Part shown: positions 35,331-47,710 of the stretch, in pieces | Position numbering within the stretch: the stretch's first letter is position 1 | How the letters are laid out: each line of letters begins with the position of its first letter | NCBI GenBank assembly: GCA_023375675.1 | Contig: JALQBC010000002.1 | Location: 496,001 to 560,000 of the forward strand | Source of the DNA: Cytospora piceicola | Taxonomy: Eukaryota; Ascomycota; Sordariomycetes; Diaporthales; Cytosporaceae | Length of the DNA: 64,000 bases | Direction: 5' to 3' | Made by a program: the position numbers and the translations under genes | The notes under the pieces: model-generated | Told to the model about the DNA's origin: nothing | The model's input: only the letters and a program-made list of their open reading frames with translations | Database searches by the model: none

Positions 35331-36754
35331 CAACTTAGCTAATAATAATACTAATAAAAGTAAAAAGAATAATACTAAGATAGTCTTAAATAGTCGATAA
35401 AAAGCTAAAGGCTATTAACAGAAAGGCGTTAAATAATAGCCTTAAGCTAAAGGAAATCGCTATAATAGCCTTAAGCTTAAGTTTTAAGCCTTTTAATCGT
35501 TACTACTTACTTAAGCTATATATATCGCCTTCGAAACTATTAGATTTTAGCCTCGAAATATTATATATTTTACCTTTTATAAATACGATAGACTTAGTAG
35601 ATAGTATATAGCTAACCTTATCGCGATACGTTTTTTTATAGCAGACCGTTTAAACGAATCGCAGATTTATATTAAGTAGCGGTTTATAAAATAATTTTAA
35701 AAACTAAGCTAAAAAGTAGGCTATCCTAATTAAAGACTAAAAAAGATAAGAAAAGCTTATAGTCCTTTTCGTACTTTAAGAATTTAAGCTACTATAAAAC
35801 GACCTACTCGGGCTAAAGCTACTCTTTTTTATAAATATAACTAAATACGAGATCCGGGAGTAAATAGACAAGTAAAATCCTGCCTTAACTAAAATAAATC
35901 TTATCGAAATACGTATTTAGGTCTGTTTTTATTATTTAAGTTCTAAAAGGTATATTATTAACTATTACTTAAGGTAAACTTTTCCGACGTTATATAGCAG
36001 CTTAATAGCTAGCTTTAAAATAGCTAGGTTAAGAAACCTTATAATAACCTATTAAGTAACTCTCGTTATAGTAGATATAGCAGATATAGTAGCTGTAGTA
36101 AATATAGTAGCTATAGTAAATATAGCAGCCGTAGTAAATATAATAGCCGTAATAGCTATAGTAGCTACCTGATAAGCCGAACTAGTTTAAAATAATAGCT
36201 GTAGAGCTCTATAGTAAACTTATTAATCGACGTATCCTTTAAGTTTATAACGAGTAAAGGATATAGTAGTAAGGACTGTTAATCGTTTACTTAGTAATTA
36301 TAAACGCCGTAACTAACGTTATAACCGATAATAGCCTATAACAGAATCCGATCGTATATAAGATAATATTATATAAAGTCTTAAATATAGCCGGGATAAA
36401 ATATTAAGATATAGAAATTTATACTCGGAGTAAGAATATCTAAGGCCTATATTTAAAGCGGTAAGGTCTTATTAAACTTATTATATATAATATCGGCGTA
36501 AAGCTATCGTTTTTCCGGTTTATCTTACTACCTTTTATTAAACAGAAAAAAACCTTTAAAGATATATATAAACCCGATATACCCTGAACTCCCGTCGGCT
36601 TAAATATAGCTTAGCTAGATAAGTAGCCGGCTACCTTACGCCGGCAGACTCTCTTATAGAAGAAAGATTAAATAACGGCTAAACAGGCTAAGTAATAAGC
36701 GACAGTAAGTACTAGTCTAATTTATATCGATATATTAATAAGTATTTAATTATA

Positions 36755-37100
36755 GATATAACAGAATATAATGTTTAGTAGGGTGTTTAGATTAAGGAAT
36801 AGAGTTAGTAATACTAGTTAATATATTATTTATAAAGATAACAGAGTATAATATTTAGTAGGGTATTTAGATTTAAAGAAGAGAGTTAGTAATACTAGTT
36901 AATATATTATTTATAGAGATAACAGAGTATAATGTTTAGTAAGGTGTTTAAATTTAAAAAAAGAAGTTAGTAATACTAGTTTAGTAATAAGACTGTGCGA
37001 TATATTAAAGTAGTATTTATTTTATAAATATAACAGGATATATAATATTAAATAAAGTGTTTAGATTAAGAAATAAGTTAGTAATACTTAGGTACTTAAG
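36755..37100. repeat. Four units of about 85-105 bp
   Basis: Each copy contains ATAACAGAGTATAATGTTTA followed by GTAGGGTGTTTAGATT and AGTTAGTAATACTAGTTAAT. Confidence 0.8.
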
Positions 37101-38744
37101 TAGTTTTTAAGTAACGAAACTAAATAGTAGCCCGATTTACGAAGTATCGAATATAAGCCTTAAAAAAGTTATAAGGCTAGTTAGTATTAAAAGGTATTAA
37201 AACGTTTAATTAATCAGGTTTAAAGTTAGTATCTATAGGTGTTAACTCGAGTGCTAGTTACGCTCCTTTTCTAATAGGTATATAGGTAATAAATAAATAT
37301 TATATACGTTACGATTAATGTTTAATTAGGGTAAATTATAGTAGTAGGAATTATTTAAATAGCATTATTTTAGCACTAAATAGTACTAACTTTATATAAA
37401 AAGATATATCTTCTACGCCCTATTAAGGTCTTGACTTTAACTTTAAGCTCTTCTTCTACCGCCTTTAACACGATAGCTACCTCCTTTTCGAAAGACTCGA
37501 CCTTAACGTTCTTTAGGTGTAGAGCCTTATTTAGGCTCGAAATAGAACGTCGCTCTTTATATATGTTAATACGCTTAGCCGTGCTGTTATCCGAGGTTAT
37601 AGTAGAAATGCTGTATCCGTAAGGCGATCGGAAGAGAGGTCGGGAGGTCGAAAGTCGAAAGTCTGCTTAAGGCGCAGATCGGTTAATGTAGCAGGTAAAT
37701 AACGTTTAGAGATATTAATTAATAAAATCGTAATATCGGTAAGTCTAGGCCGAGAGGGATATTGATTAACTATATGTCTTAGGGATTAAAAAGGTTAATT
37801 ACTAATAATGAAAAACGGTTAGCTAGTTAAAGTGGTTTCGTCTTTCTTACTAAAATTAAGATAGAAGGAACATTACTGTTAGACCTAGAACGGTAGCGAA
37901 ACTAACGTTTCGGCCTTTAGTATTTAAGTCGATCGGTAGCGTTCTTATTAATCTACTACTAAGAAGCTACCTCGCTCTTAAAACGGTATAATCTGTAGGA
38001 AATAACCTTTTTATTCCCTACGACGTATAATTAGTCGAGTTACCGAGTTACCGAATAGCTAAAAAGGAGCGGGGTCTAGTAGCCGAATATCGAGTAAATA
38101 AAGTGCGGCTTTTATACTAATTAATTTTAGCTTACTAACTATTCGCTTTAATAGTACTAAGAATAATAGTAATCGACTTAAAAGACTTATTTACCTAAGA
38201 AAAAAGTCTTAAAAAACAAAAGTATACTAAAGGTAAGTTTTACTTCCTTTAAATAAAGCCTATTAAAAATACTATAACGTCGACGAGTCTTTAAAGCTTC
38301 TTAATAGTCTTAGCCCTTTATAAACGCGATTTTATAGGTATTAACCTATAGAACTTAAGGTTATTTAAGTTATTTTAAATAGAAAATATAAATAAGCTGT
38401 TATATTATAAATTAATATCGATAAATCCGAGGAACCCGGAAAGTCTTATATAATCCTTATTTTTTTATTATTAATAACTTAAACCTTAGCTTTATTATTT
38501 AATAAAGTATTATAAAAATTACTATCTACTAATGCTTTTTAAGAGTAATAGTTAATTAATAATAAGGATAAATTATAGTATAAGTTTATATTTCTAAACA
38601 TCTTTTAATCTATCTCTTTATAAGCCGGCTTAAGTAAAGCGATTTCGATTTAAATATAGTAAAAGTATTATCCTACGATAAAGCCTGCGGTAATAAATCT
38701 AATAAGGTAACAGAATAACAGTATAGCCTACGGTAATAGATTTA

Positions 38745-39290
38745 AAAGACAGATCTAAAGGACAGATCTAAGTAACAGATTTAAATAACAGATCTAAAAG
38801 ACAGATCTAAAAGACAGATCTAGTAAAAGGACAGACTTAACGAGATAACAGAACCTATAATAACAAGATATAGTAACACCTTTAATTATATAACAGATAT
38901 TATTTAACAAGGTAACAGATCTAGTAGGGTAACAGATCTAACAAGGTAATAAATCTAGCAGAGTAACAGATCTAATAAAGGAATAGATCTAACGAGGTAA
39001 CAGATCTAACAAGGTAATAAATCTAATAAAGCAACAGATCTAGCAGGGTAACAGATCTAATAAGGTAACAGATCTAATAAGGCAACAGATCTAACGAGGT
39101 AACAGATCTAGTAAAGGAACAGATCTAGTAGAGGAACAGATCTAATAAGGTAATAAATCTAATAAAGGAACAGATCTAACGAGGGAACAGATCTAGTAAA
39201 AGAACAGATCTAACGAAGGAACAGATCTAGTAAAGGAACAGATTTAACGAAAGAATAGATTTAGTAAGGGAACAGATCTAGTAAGGTAAT
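38745..39290. repeat. 18-20-bp minisatellite around AACAGATCTA
   Basis: Between 25 and 30 tandem units such as GGAACAGATCTAACGA and GGTAACAGATCTAATAA. Many units keep an intact AGATCT. This is the longest perfect-phase array in the interior. Confidence 0.87.
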
Positions 39291-39659
39291 AATCTATTAA
39301 TAATAGCTTACGGTAATAAAGTTTATAATAACCTTTAATATAAGAACTAAGCTGCCTAAGCCTTTATCGCCGCTTTAGTCTTATACTTATAAGCAGCTAT
39401 ATTATTATAAACTTATACTAAACCTATAATTAATAAAAATATCTTTAGTAAATACTTTCGTAGTAGGTAGTACTTATATAGTCTAATAGATATTACTCTT
39501 AACGTATAAGTCCTTATACCTTTAAATATCTTTAAAATAATTATAGATTTAAAAAATAGTAAAACTATATATTTAAATATTAGTTTATAAGTCTTTACTT
39601 TAAAAGCAGAAGGCACGATATACTAGTATAAACGTATAAGCGAGAAAAGTTTACAGGGT

Positions 39660-39885
39660 TAATTAATATAGTATATATCTTAATCTTTAGCTTAAATTAA
39701 AAAACAATCCGTATCGTAGGTTTTTCGAGTACTCGCTCTTAAATTTATATTTAATCTCTAGCTTAAATTAAAAAATAATCCGTGTTATAAGTTCCTCGAA
39801 TACTCGCTTTTAAGTCTATACTTAATTTTTATATAAACTTAATTAAAAAACGATCCGTTATTATAAATTCTTCGAAACTACTTTA
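39660..39885. repeat. Three tandem units of about 85 bp
   Basis: Each contains TTAAATTAAAAAAYRATCCG, then TCGARTACTCGCTYTTAARY. Confidence 0.78.
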
Positions 39886-40789
39886 CGTTATAATATTATC
39901 TAGCTAGATAAAGTATAAAACCTATAATTTTATAAAAGGTTTTTAAAAAACTAATAAGCTATAACAGATTTAGTAAATACGTTAAACTCTTTCGGCTAAA
40001 AACTTTATTTTAAATCTAAAGTAAAAGGCTATTATAAAAAATAGAATTACTACTTATAAGCTTATTAGCCGTCTCTGTTTATATCCGCGTTACCGTTAAA
40101 GTTCTATATTTAAGTTTAGTAGTAGCTATTAATATAGTATAGTCCCTTTAGGCGGTTTTATTAATATACCTTACTATAAGGTTATATTACCTTTAACGCT
40201 TTCCTTTACGTTATATATTCCGTTAACGTATACTTTATTAACTAAACTTATAGCTATAGAAAATATCCTTAATATAAGCTTTCGCTATAGTAAAAGCTTA
40301 TATAGTACGAATTCTACTTTTAGTATATAAGCTTTTATACTTTTAAATATCTTTAAATATAACTATAAATTCGATTAATTTTAGCTCCTTTAATATTAAA
40401 ACGGCTACGATACTCTAGGTATAGCTATTTAACGTTTTTTAAAAGCAGGTATTACCTATTACTTATCCGAGAAAGAGCTTATACTAGTATAATTAACGCT
40501 TCTTATTAACGTAAGTCGCCGGAGTAGCTACGTTTATAAAGTTAAAACCTACTATAAATCCCCTATAACTAAGATTTTTAGTCTATTAAGCTATTTAAAA
40601 GATTATATAATAAGAACCGTATAAGATAAAAGACCTGTTAATAACTTTTATAGCTAAAAGGCTGTATATTAAAGCGCCGTTTCGAAATCTTTTAAAGAAC
40701 TAGCTTAGTAAATAACTATAATATTTTATAAATAGAGTTTTTAAAAAGCTATTATATACTTAAAAGCCTAAAACCCGGATTATTATTAA

Positions 40790-41200
40790 AACTACGCCGT
40801 TAACCTATTTAGGTTCTTATTACTACTATAATTATATACTTAAAAAGTATTATTATTTAAACTATAGCTAAGATAAAAAGAGATAAGCTATACCTACGTA
40901 ATATACTTAAGTAATACTATTTAAAAGATAGTATAGACTTACTATAACTTATTTTAATAAATTAGGCTTATACTATATATAGATAGTCTTTTACTTAAAA
41001 ATAAGCTTACGTTTTATATAAAAGGTTTAAAAATAAACCTTTAAAGCTTAAAGATAAACTATAAGCTTTAACTAGTTATTATTATATACTATTTAAGGTC
41101 TTATTACTACTATAATTATATATTCGGAAAATACTACTAGCTAAGCTAAAAAGAGATAAGCTGCTATTATATAGAATATCTACTTAGGTATATACACTAC
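40790..41200. repeat. Two direct copies of a segment of about 130 bp
   Basis: The segment with TTATTACTACTATAATTATA and AAAAGAGATAAGCT occurs near 40,815-40,890 and again near 41,098-41,165. The copies differ mainly by transitions. Confidence 0.7.
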
Positions 41201-41329
41201 TTAAGAAAGGGTACGTTTTATAGAAGGTTACGTTTAAAAACAAGGTATTTAATAAGTTAAATAGCCCTGCTTAAGTTACTACTTTTAATTCTATTTCCGA
41301 TATCCTTCCTTTAATTCGAACGTTCTTTT

Positions 41330-42115
41330 ATAATCCCTCCGATATAGGTTTATAATATAGTACGCTATAGTAAGCTCGAGTATATACTTTTTTATCGCCG
41401 ATAAATTATTTTATATAAAAATTATAAAAAATCGACTTATATATATTAAACTTATCTTTTAATATATACGTATTAAAGGAAAATAGTTATTTTTATAAGT
41501 TTATAGTTATTTACCTAACTATTTACTTAAGTTTAACTTATAAATAGCTTTACAGACTACTAATATCCTTATAGTAAAACTATATAATATAGTTCTCGCC
41601 TTAGTTAGTATTAAAAGATATAAATAAACTAATTAATAATACTATATAATACTATTAATTAATTTATTAACGCTATTTAGTACTAACTACTTACTACTTA
41701 CTACCTACTACCTACTACCTACTATCTATTACTTACTATCTATTACTTACTACCTACTACCTACTACCTATTACCTACTACCTATTACCTACTACTTATA
41801 GCTTTACCTATAAGTTATTACCTACTATATACTACTAGTAATTATTACTAATATTACTATCGTTAGTTAATTTAGCTAACTAAACCCTTTATAGTATAAG
41901 TATTAAAGCCTTTAAGTATTATATACTATTATTCGAGTCTACTTTCTTATCGGCCCTTTTATAGTCCTTCCGATATATATTTACCCCGATATACGCTACG
42001 GTAAGCTCCGGTATATATTTATATAAGCCGACTAATTAATTTATATAGTAAACGTAATAAATCGACTTATAGCTATTAAACTTATCTTTTAACGTAAGCG
42101 TATATATCTTAAGAC
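41330..42115. repeat. Duplicated segment of about 150 bp
   Basis: The stretch at about 41,325-41,480 (TTTTATAATCCCTCCGATAT ... TTAAACTTATCTTTTAAYRT) is repeated at about 41,955-42,110 in the same orientation. The spacing is roughly 630 bp and includes palindromic copy B. This could be a remnant of a repeated terminal structure. Confidence 0.7.
41604..41687. repeat. Palindromic mini-element, copy B
   Basis: An 84-bp inverted repeat: the left arm begins GTTAGTATTAAAAGATATAA and the right arm ends TTATTAACGCTATTTAGTACTAAC (last 18 bases are the terminal motif). The arms pair over about 38 bases. Confidence 0.82.
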
Positions 42116-43048
42116 GTTTAAAGTAAGTAAACTTTATAAGTTTAAGGTAAATATTTAAAGTAAGTATACTTTTAAACTTACAGTATAATCTATTTACGCT
42201 TTTTAATACTAACTGCTATTAAAATCTATAGTTAAGTAAAAGTATCTTTAATAAGATTATAAAAATTAGAAAGTATATATTAGATAACTTATATTTATAT
42301 ATACTTTACTTTTATATATAAAAACGACCGGCTAAACGGATTAATTTATACTATCTTTATATAATTAATATATAGCTAATTAGCGGTAAAAGAGTAAATA
42401 GTAAGGCTATTTATAATATAGCTGTCTTCGGCTATAGGTTACTAAGTAATTAAAGCTTAGCGGCTATTCCTGTAGCCTTATAAAGCCGTATATAGGGTAT
42501 ATAATAAAGAACTAACTCGTTTTAATCTTTAAGCCTGCCTCTTATTAAATTAGGTAGAATTAAGCTTACCGAGCGAGATCTATAAGCCGAAACCTATACT
42601 ACTTTATCGTAATCTTATATAAATAAGGCTAACCTTATAAATATATAGTGTATATTTATTAAATATCGTAGTATTTTAGTGTTTTAGTAATTATATTAGT
42701 AATAACGGCTAGTAATTAATAGCTAATATTTAGCTATAGCTAATACTAGCTAGTAGTCGAGATTAGTAATTAGTAATTAATAATTTTACCGGTAATTAAA
42801 AAACTCTGAATATAATACTAAATTCGCCTAAGTAGCCTAATTAATAGCGAGCGAGATATCGAACGGAAGTTTATTTTAATAAATAGGCTTAGCTAAAGTA
42901 CTATACGTATATAACTAAATCGCGTGTTGTCTTTTATATAAAGGCTAATTAACAGCTAGGATAATAAAAGCTATAACTACTAACTGCTAACTGCTAACTG
43001 TTAGCTTTTAACTATTAGCTGTTAGCTTTTAACTAACAGCAGTTAATA

Positions 43049-43107
43049 GTTAATACTAAAAGGTATATTTAATCGACCTATAGACTATCGGTACCTTTTA
43101 ATACTAA
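43049..43107. repeat. Palindromic mini-element, copy C
   Basis: A 59-bp unit with arms GTTAATACTAAAAGGTA and TACCTTTTAATACTAAC around a less symmetric centre. Confidence 0.82.
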
Positions 43108-44220
43108 CTAAGATAGAAAATACTAACTTTCGTATTATATTAAATTAGCTTACTAGTTTATATTAATTTTTAAAAATAATTAAATCTATTTTAAGTATTT
43201 AAATATTTAAGTATATACTTTCTATTCGTATCGTACTATTTATACTGCTTTAATTCTTTAGTCTCTTTAAATCTTAAGTAAAGCGAAACGTTATATAACG
43301 TTAACTTAATATAATAAGGAGTTTAAAATGTTTAAAATAACGTACCTTAATTATACTCGCCTTAACTTTAAAAAGGGGTAATTTTATTCTTTTATATTTT
43401 AATAGAATCCGGGAGGTTAATAGGCTAAAGAGCGTAGCTACGAACTCGAGGAAGCTTTTCCTTTTTAAAGGCTAAGCTAAGCTAGTTTCTAAAAAACTAT
43501 ATTTTAAGCTTATACTCGATATTTTAGATATTTTTATAAGGTATAAGTATAAAGCTAATAAAGTTCTCGCCGTTAAACGTTATAATACTTAGTAAGAAAA
43601 GGTTTTAAAACTACCTTATAAACCTTTATTATTCGGTATAAAAGGTTACGTCTATAAGATATAGCAGTTTATTATCTACTTCGGGGCTTATATATATATC
43701 GAAGTAAGGCTTTATAAAGTATATTAGTATTACTTTTTTTAAGTTTAATAGGCTTTTAAGTATAATAAACTAGTTAGATAATTCTATAGGTTTATATAAG
43801 ATAATCTTAGTAATAGCCGCTATATTTTAGAAAATTAGTATAAAGGTATTACTTTAATATAAGTACTCGTTTATATCGATAAAGAGTATATTATATTCGG
43901 TTAGCTAACGTAGGTTTACTATATTTATTATAAAATTATTAGTTTATAAGAGATATATCGTTTAATATTTATATACTTTACTACTTATCTCTTTTATAAG
44001 TTATCGTTTTTGTCGAAAAGGCGTACCCGGCCTTTTATATATAAGCCTGCCGGAGAGAGCTATTCGTTTAAGTAAAAGGTAAAGGAGAGAACTGTTCTTT
44101 TAGATATATATCGAGGAACTTACTCGAGATAAACATTTCGACGATCTTTTCGACGATCTCGTATAAAAGGTAAACGCTTATAGATAATTAACTATCCGGT
44201 ATTATTTAAAGGCTATAGTA

Positions 44221-44700
44221 AAGGTTATTAAAGGGGTCTTTAGTCTCGGTATAGAGGTTGTTATTAAGGTCTTCGGTCTTAGTATAAAGGCTGTTATTAA
44301 AGAGGTTCTCGGTCTTAGTATAAAGGCTATTATTAAGGAGGTCCTCGGTCTTAGTATAAAGGCTGTTACTAAAGAGGTCCTCGGTCTTAGTATAGAGGCT
44401 ATTACTAAAGAGGTCTTCGGTTTTAGTATAAAGGCTATTACTAAAGAGGTTTTTAGTCTTAATATAAAGGCTGTTATTAAAGAGGTCTTCGGTTTTAGTA
44501 TAAAGGCTGTTATTAAAGAGGTCTTTAGTTTTAATATAAAGGCTGTTACTAAGAAGGTCTTTAGTCTCGGTATAGTAGCTGTTATTAAAAAGGTCTTTAG
44601 TTTTAGTATAATAGCTATTACTAAAGAAGTCTTTAGTTTTAATATAATAGCTGTTACTAAGGGGGTCTTTAGTTTCGGTATAGTAGCTATAAGAAAGGGG
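44221..44700. repeat. 36-bp in-frame array, open on both strands (13 units)
   Basis: Thirteen units of 36 bp (one is 33) with consensus AAAGAGGTCTTCGGTCTTAG plus 16 bases. The period is a multiple of three. On the minus strand every unit reads a 12-residue repeat close to N-N-S-L-Y-T-K-T-E-D-L-F. On the plus strand each reads K-E-V-L-G-L-S-I-K-A-V-T. No stop occurs in about 156 codons on either strand. In DNA otherwise full of stops this suggests a relic of a repeat-containing coding region, more plausibly minus strand because that peptide is hydrophilic and varied. No start codon or flanking domain is recognisable. Confidence 0.6.
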
Positions 44701-45194
44701 ATCGGGAATAGTCTTTAAGCTCGATAGTATAAAGTAGTTTTTTTTCTTTTAAACTATAAAGTATTTAGTATAAAGGCCGTATATAATATAAAGGATATAA
44801 TTTATAATATAATTAACCGTATTATAAAGAGGTGTTAAAAGTAACTATAGTAAGTATCGAGGCTTTTCTTTCCCTTTCTATCTTTAAAAGAGAGCTAGTA
44901 CTTAATAGCAGGCCTTTTATAAGAAGCTAGTAAATAATTATAAGGTTATTTAATAGACTTCTACTATATATCGGTAATAGTAAACGACTATAGGAATTAA
45001 GGTTTAATTTTAGGTAGCTACGCTATTTATATCTAATAGTAAATATAAGAAAAGACTATATTACGCTTAACACAGTTTTTAACCGTATTAATATAACGTT
45101 TATTTAGAATTTAATAAGTATAATTAATAACTTTAAAAACTATAATAACAGACCTTAAGAATAGATTAGAATTACTAGTTAATAGCTAGTAGCA

Positions 45195-45256
45195 GTTAAT
45201 ATTAAAAGGTATTAATAGTTTATATACTAATTTCGTTTATATCTTTTAATATTAAC
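45195..45256. repeat. Palindromic mini-element, copy D
   Basis: A 62-bp unit with arms GTTAATATTAAAAGGTATTA and TATATCTTTTAATATTAAC. Confidence 0.78.
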
Positions 45257-47329
45257 TAAAACGAAAGCTTTCTTTTAAAAGCTAAACGACTAAAAAGCGA
45301 GGTACGAATTATAAGAAGCTTCTGTTCTTATACTATTAAAGTAGGATAACCTACCTAAATAGCATTATAGAAAAAGGGAGATAAAGAAGGCTGTAGATAT
45401 ATTTATTAAATACTAAACTAATAACTAAAGAAGCGATATTTAATAAAAAAGACTAGGTTTACTACTAATATCTTTTAAAGCTTAATTTAAACAGATTATA
45501 GCGGTATAGGATATATTGTTTAAGTATATATCCGAAATAAGTATATAGCCTTTCTAACCTATCGGATATAAAGCTAAGATTATTTATTAAAGGTAGTAAT
45601 CGTTTATATAAACGCGAAATCTTAGCTTAAAGGCGTAAAGCTACTTTTTTATTAAACCGTCGATACTAATATTACTACTACTATAGTCGTAGTATAAAAA
45701 CGAACTTAAGCCGATACCGATACTACTATTATTACCGTCGCTTTATATATATATATTACCTTATATATATATATTACTATTTAACGTTAGCTAAAGACTA
45801 AATACTTATAGGCCGAAAACCGAGTAAATAAATAACGTAAAAAACTATCTTGCCTGTTATTTATAACGCCTACGTATATTAACTTAAATTTTAACTAATA
45901 ATATTTATATACTGCCGTTTCGAATATATCTGTTTTCGGCCTAATATATTTTTTAGTTAAAAATATATTATACTACTTTCGATAAAAGCTTACTTTAACT
46001 ACTAAAACCTCTCCGACTTATACTTATACTATAAAGAACGTATACTTCCGGAGCCCGGAACTAACTAAAATAAGTAGATTAAAAAGAAGCTATTACTATA
46101 TACCGCTATATACGATATAAAGATATTACGTAGCCTTTTTAAGATAGTATACGAAGACGTAAGTAAAGCTTTAAAGATAAACGTAAAGCCTATATATATA
46201 TATAAAAGGGAAGAGTACAGCTTATAGCTCGATAGTAACGCTATTAAGGTATAAGTCTTTTAAGGTATTATCTTCGAAATTATTAAACGTTAGCTAAATA
46301 CTGTTATTAAAACCTAGCTATAAAAGAGAAATAATACTTTTACTCTTTATAATACCGGTATTTTTACTTTTAATAAACTAACTATTATACTGCCGGGCCT
46401 TTTATTCGTATACTAGAATTCGTATTAAAAATAGGTAAGTAAGCCTATATTATCTTTACTAGTATTAAATATAAAAAATATTTCTATACGGTTTATATCG
46501 TCGGTCTTTAGTTATAGCTTTACTTTAAAGCGTACTATTTTTAACTTTATAGGTAAAATCGTATAGGGCTTTATACGGTTTTAAAGGCCTTAAAGGTAGG
46601 ATAAAGCACCTGCTACCTTTATAAGCTTTATTATAAAGAACCCGGGCCGGGCTTAAAACCTTTTAATCGACTTTACTAAAGTAATCGAGAAAAAGTATTT
46701 TAAAATCGCCTCGATTTTAAAAGGTAGCAGAAAGGACTAGAACGCGAAGAAGGTTATACGTATATTCTTCGAGGCTATTGCGAAAGTTAACAGATAGACA
46801 GCTTAAATTAAAAATAAAGCCGAGGTAACGTTTAATATCGTTTAAGAAACGGCCCGGTAGTAATTTAGTATTATTATATATAACGTCGACCGGATATATA
46901 ATACTATAAACAGGATAGCCGACTAAATAAAACGTTTTAGTTTTAATACCTTATATAAAGGTATAGCTTTTAATAGTAAAGACAGATAAAGCTATAACGT
47001 TAAAGAACTATAGTAGTATATTAGCTGTTTTTATTATTAAATAGATTTTATTTAGTTAAAATAAGACAAATTATAATAACGTCGGTTATTTTATTTTTAA
47101 AATAATTAAACACTTTCTATAATAGTTTATAAAGAAGAGTTTAATAGTAGTAAGTCGATTTTTTAATCGCTTATATAAAATAAATTTATTAGGATCGTAA
47201 TTTATATAATAAAGCTTACTATAGCGTACTATAAGGTAAATTAAGGTCGGAAGAACTATAAAGAAGGTAATTAAGACACGTACTTAAATAGTATAATATA
47301 CTTTTAAGTCGATAGTAATTACTACTCGG

Positions 47330-47710
47330 TAGTAGATAACGGTATTAGGTAATAGTAACGGCAGGTAATTAACCGACGGTAACGGCGATAGTATAGGTAG
47401 TAGGTAGTAAACAGTAAATAGTAGATAAGGCATTAAACAATAATTGGGTAACGGTAATAGCAGGCGATTAACTAATAGCGATAACGATAACGATAGTGTA
47501 GGTAGTAGGCAGTAAGTAGTAAGCGTAGGCGTGGGCGTGGGCGTAGGTGTAGGCGTAGGTAGTAGACAGTAAACAGTAGCAGTAGTAGTAGTAGTAGGCA
47601 GTAGGTAGTAAATAACAGTATTAAGTAACGGCAATAGCAGGCGATTAACCGACGGCGACGGTAATAGCGTAGGTAGTAGGCGTAGGCGTAGGTAGCAGGC
47701 AGATAGTAGC
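47330..47710. repeat. GTAGGC/GTAGTA low-complexity tract
   Basis: Irregular repeats of GGTAGTAGGCAGTAAGTAG, GGCGTAGGCGTGG and AACGGTAATAGCAGGCGATT. A minus-strand open frame here (116 codons) is a by-product of the tract, being almost only Leu, Pro, Thr and Tyr. Confidence 0.8.

Noticed and set aside
29463..39290. CRISPR-like arrays
   Set aside because: Repeats are directly tandem without unique spacers, and the genome is eukaryotic.
47284..47634. Minus-strand 116-codon frame as a gene
   Set aside because: It is almost only Leu, Pro, Thr and Tyr and derives from a GTAGGC/GTAGTA tract in RIP-mutated DNA.
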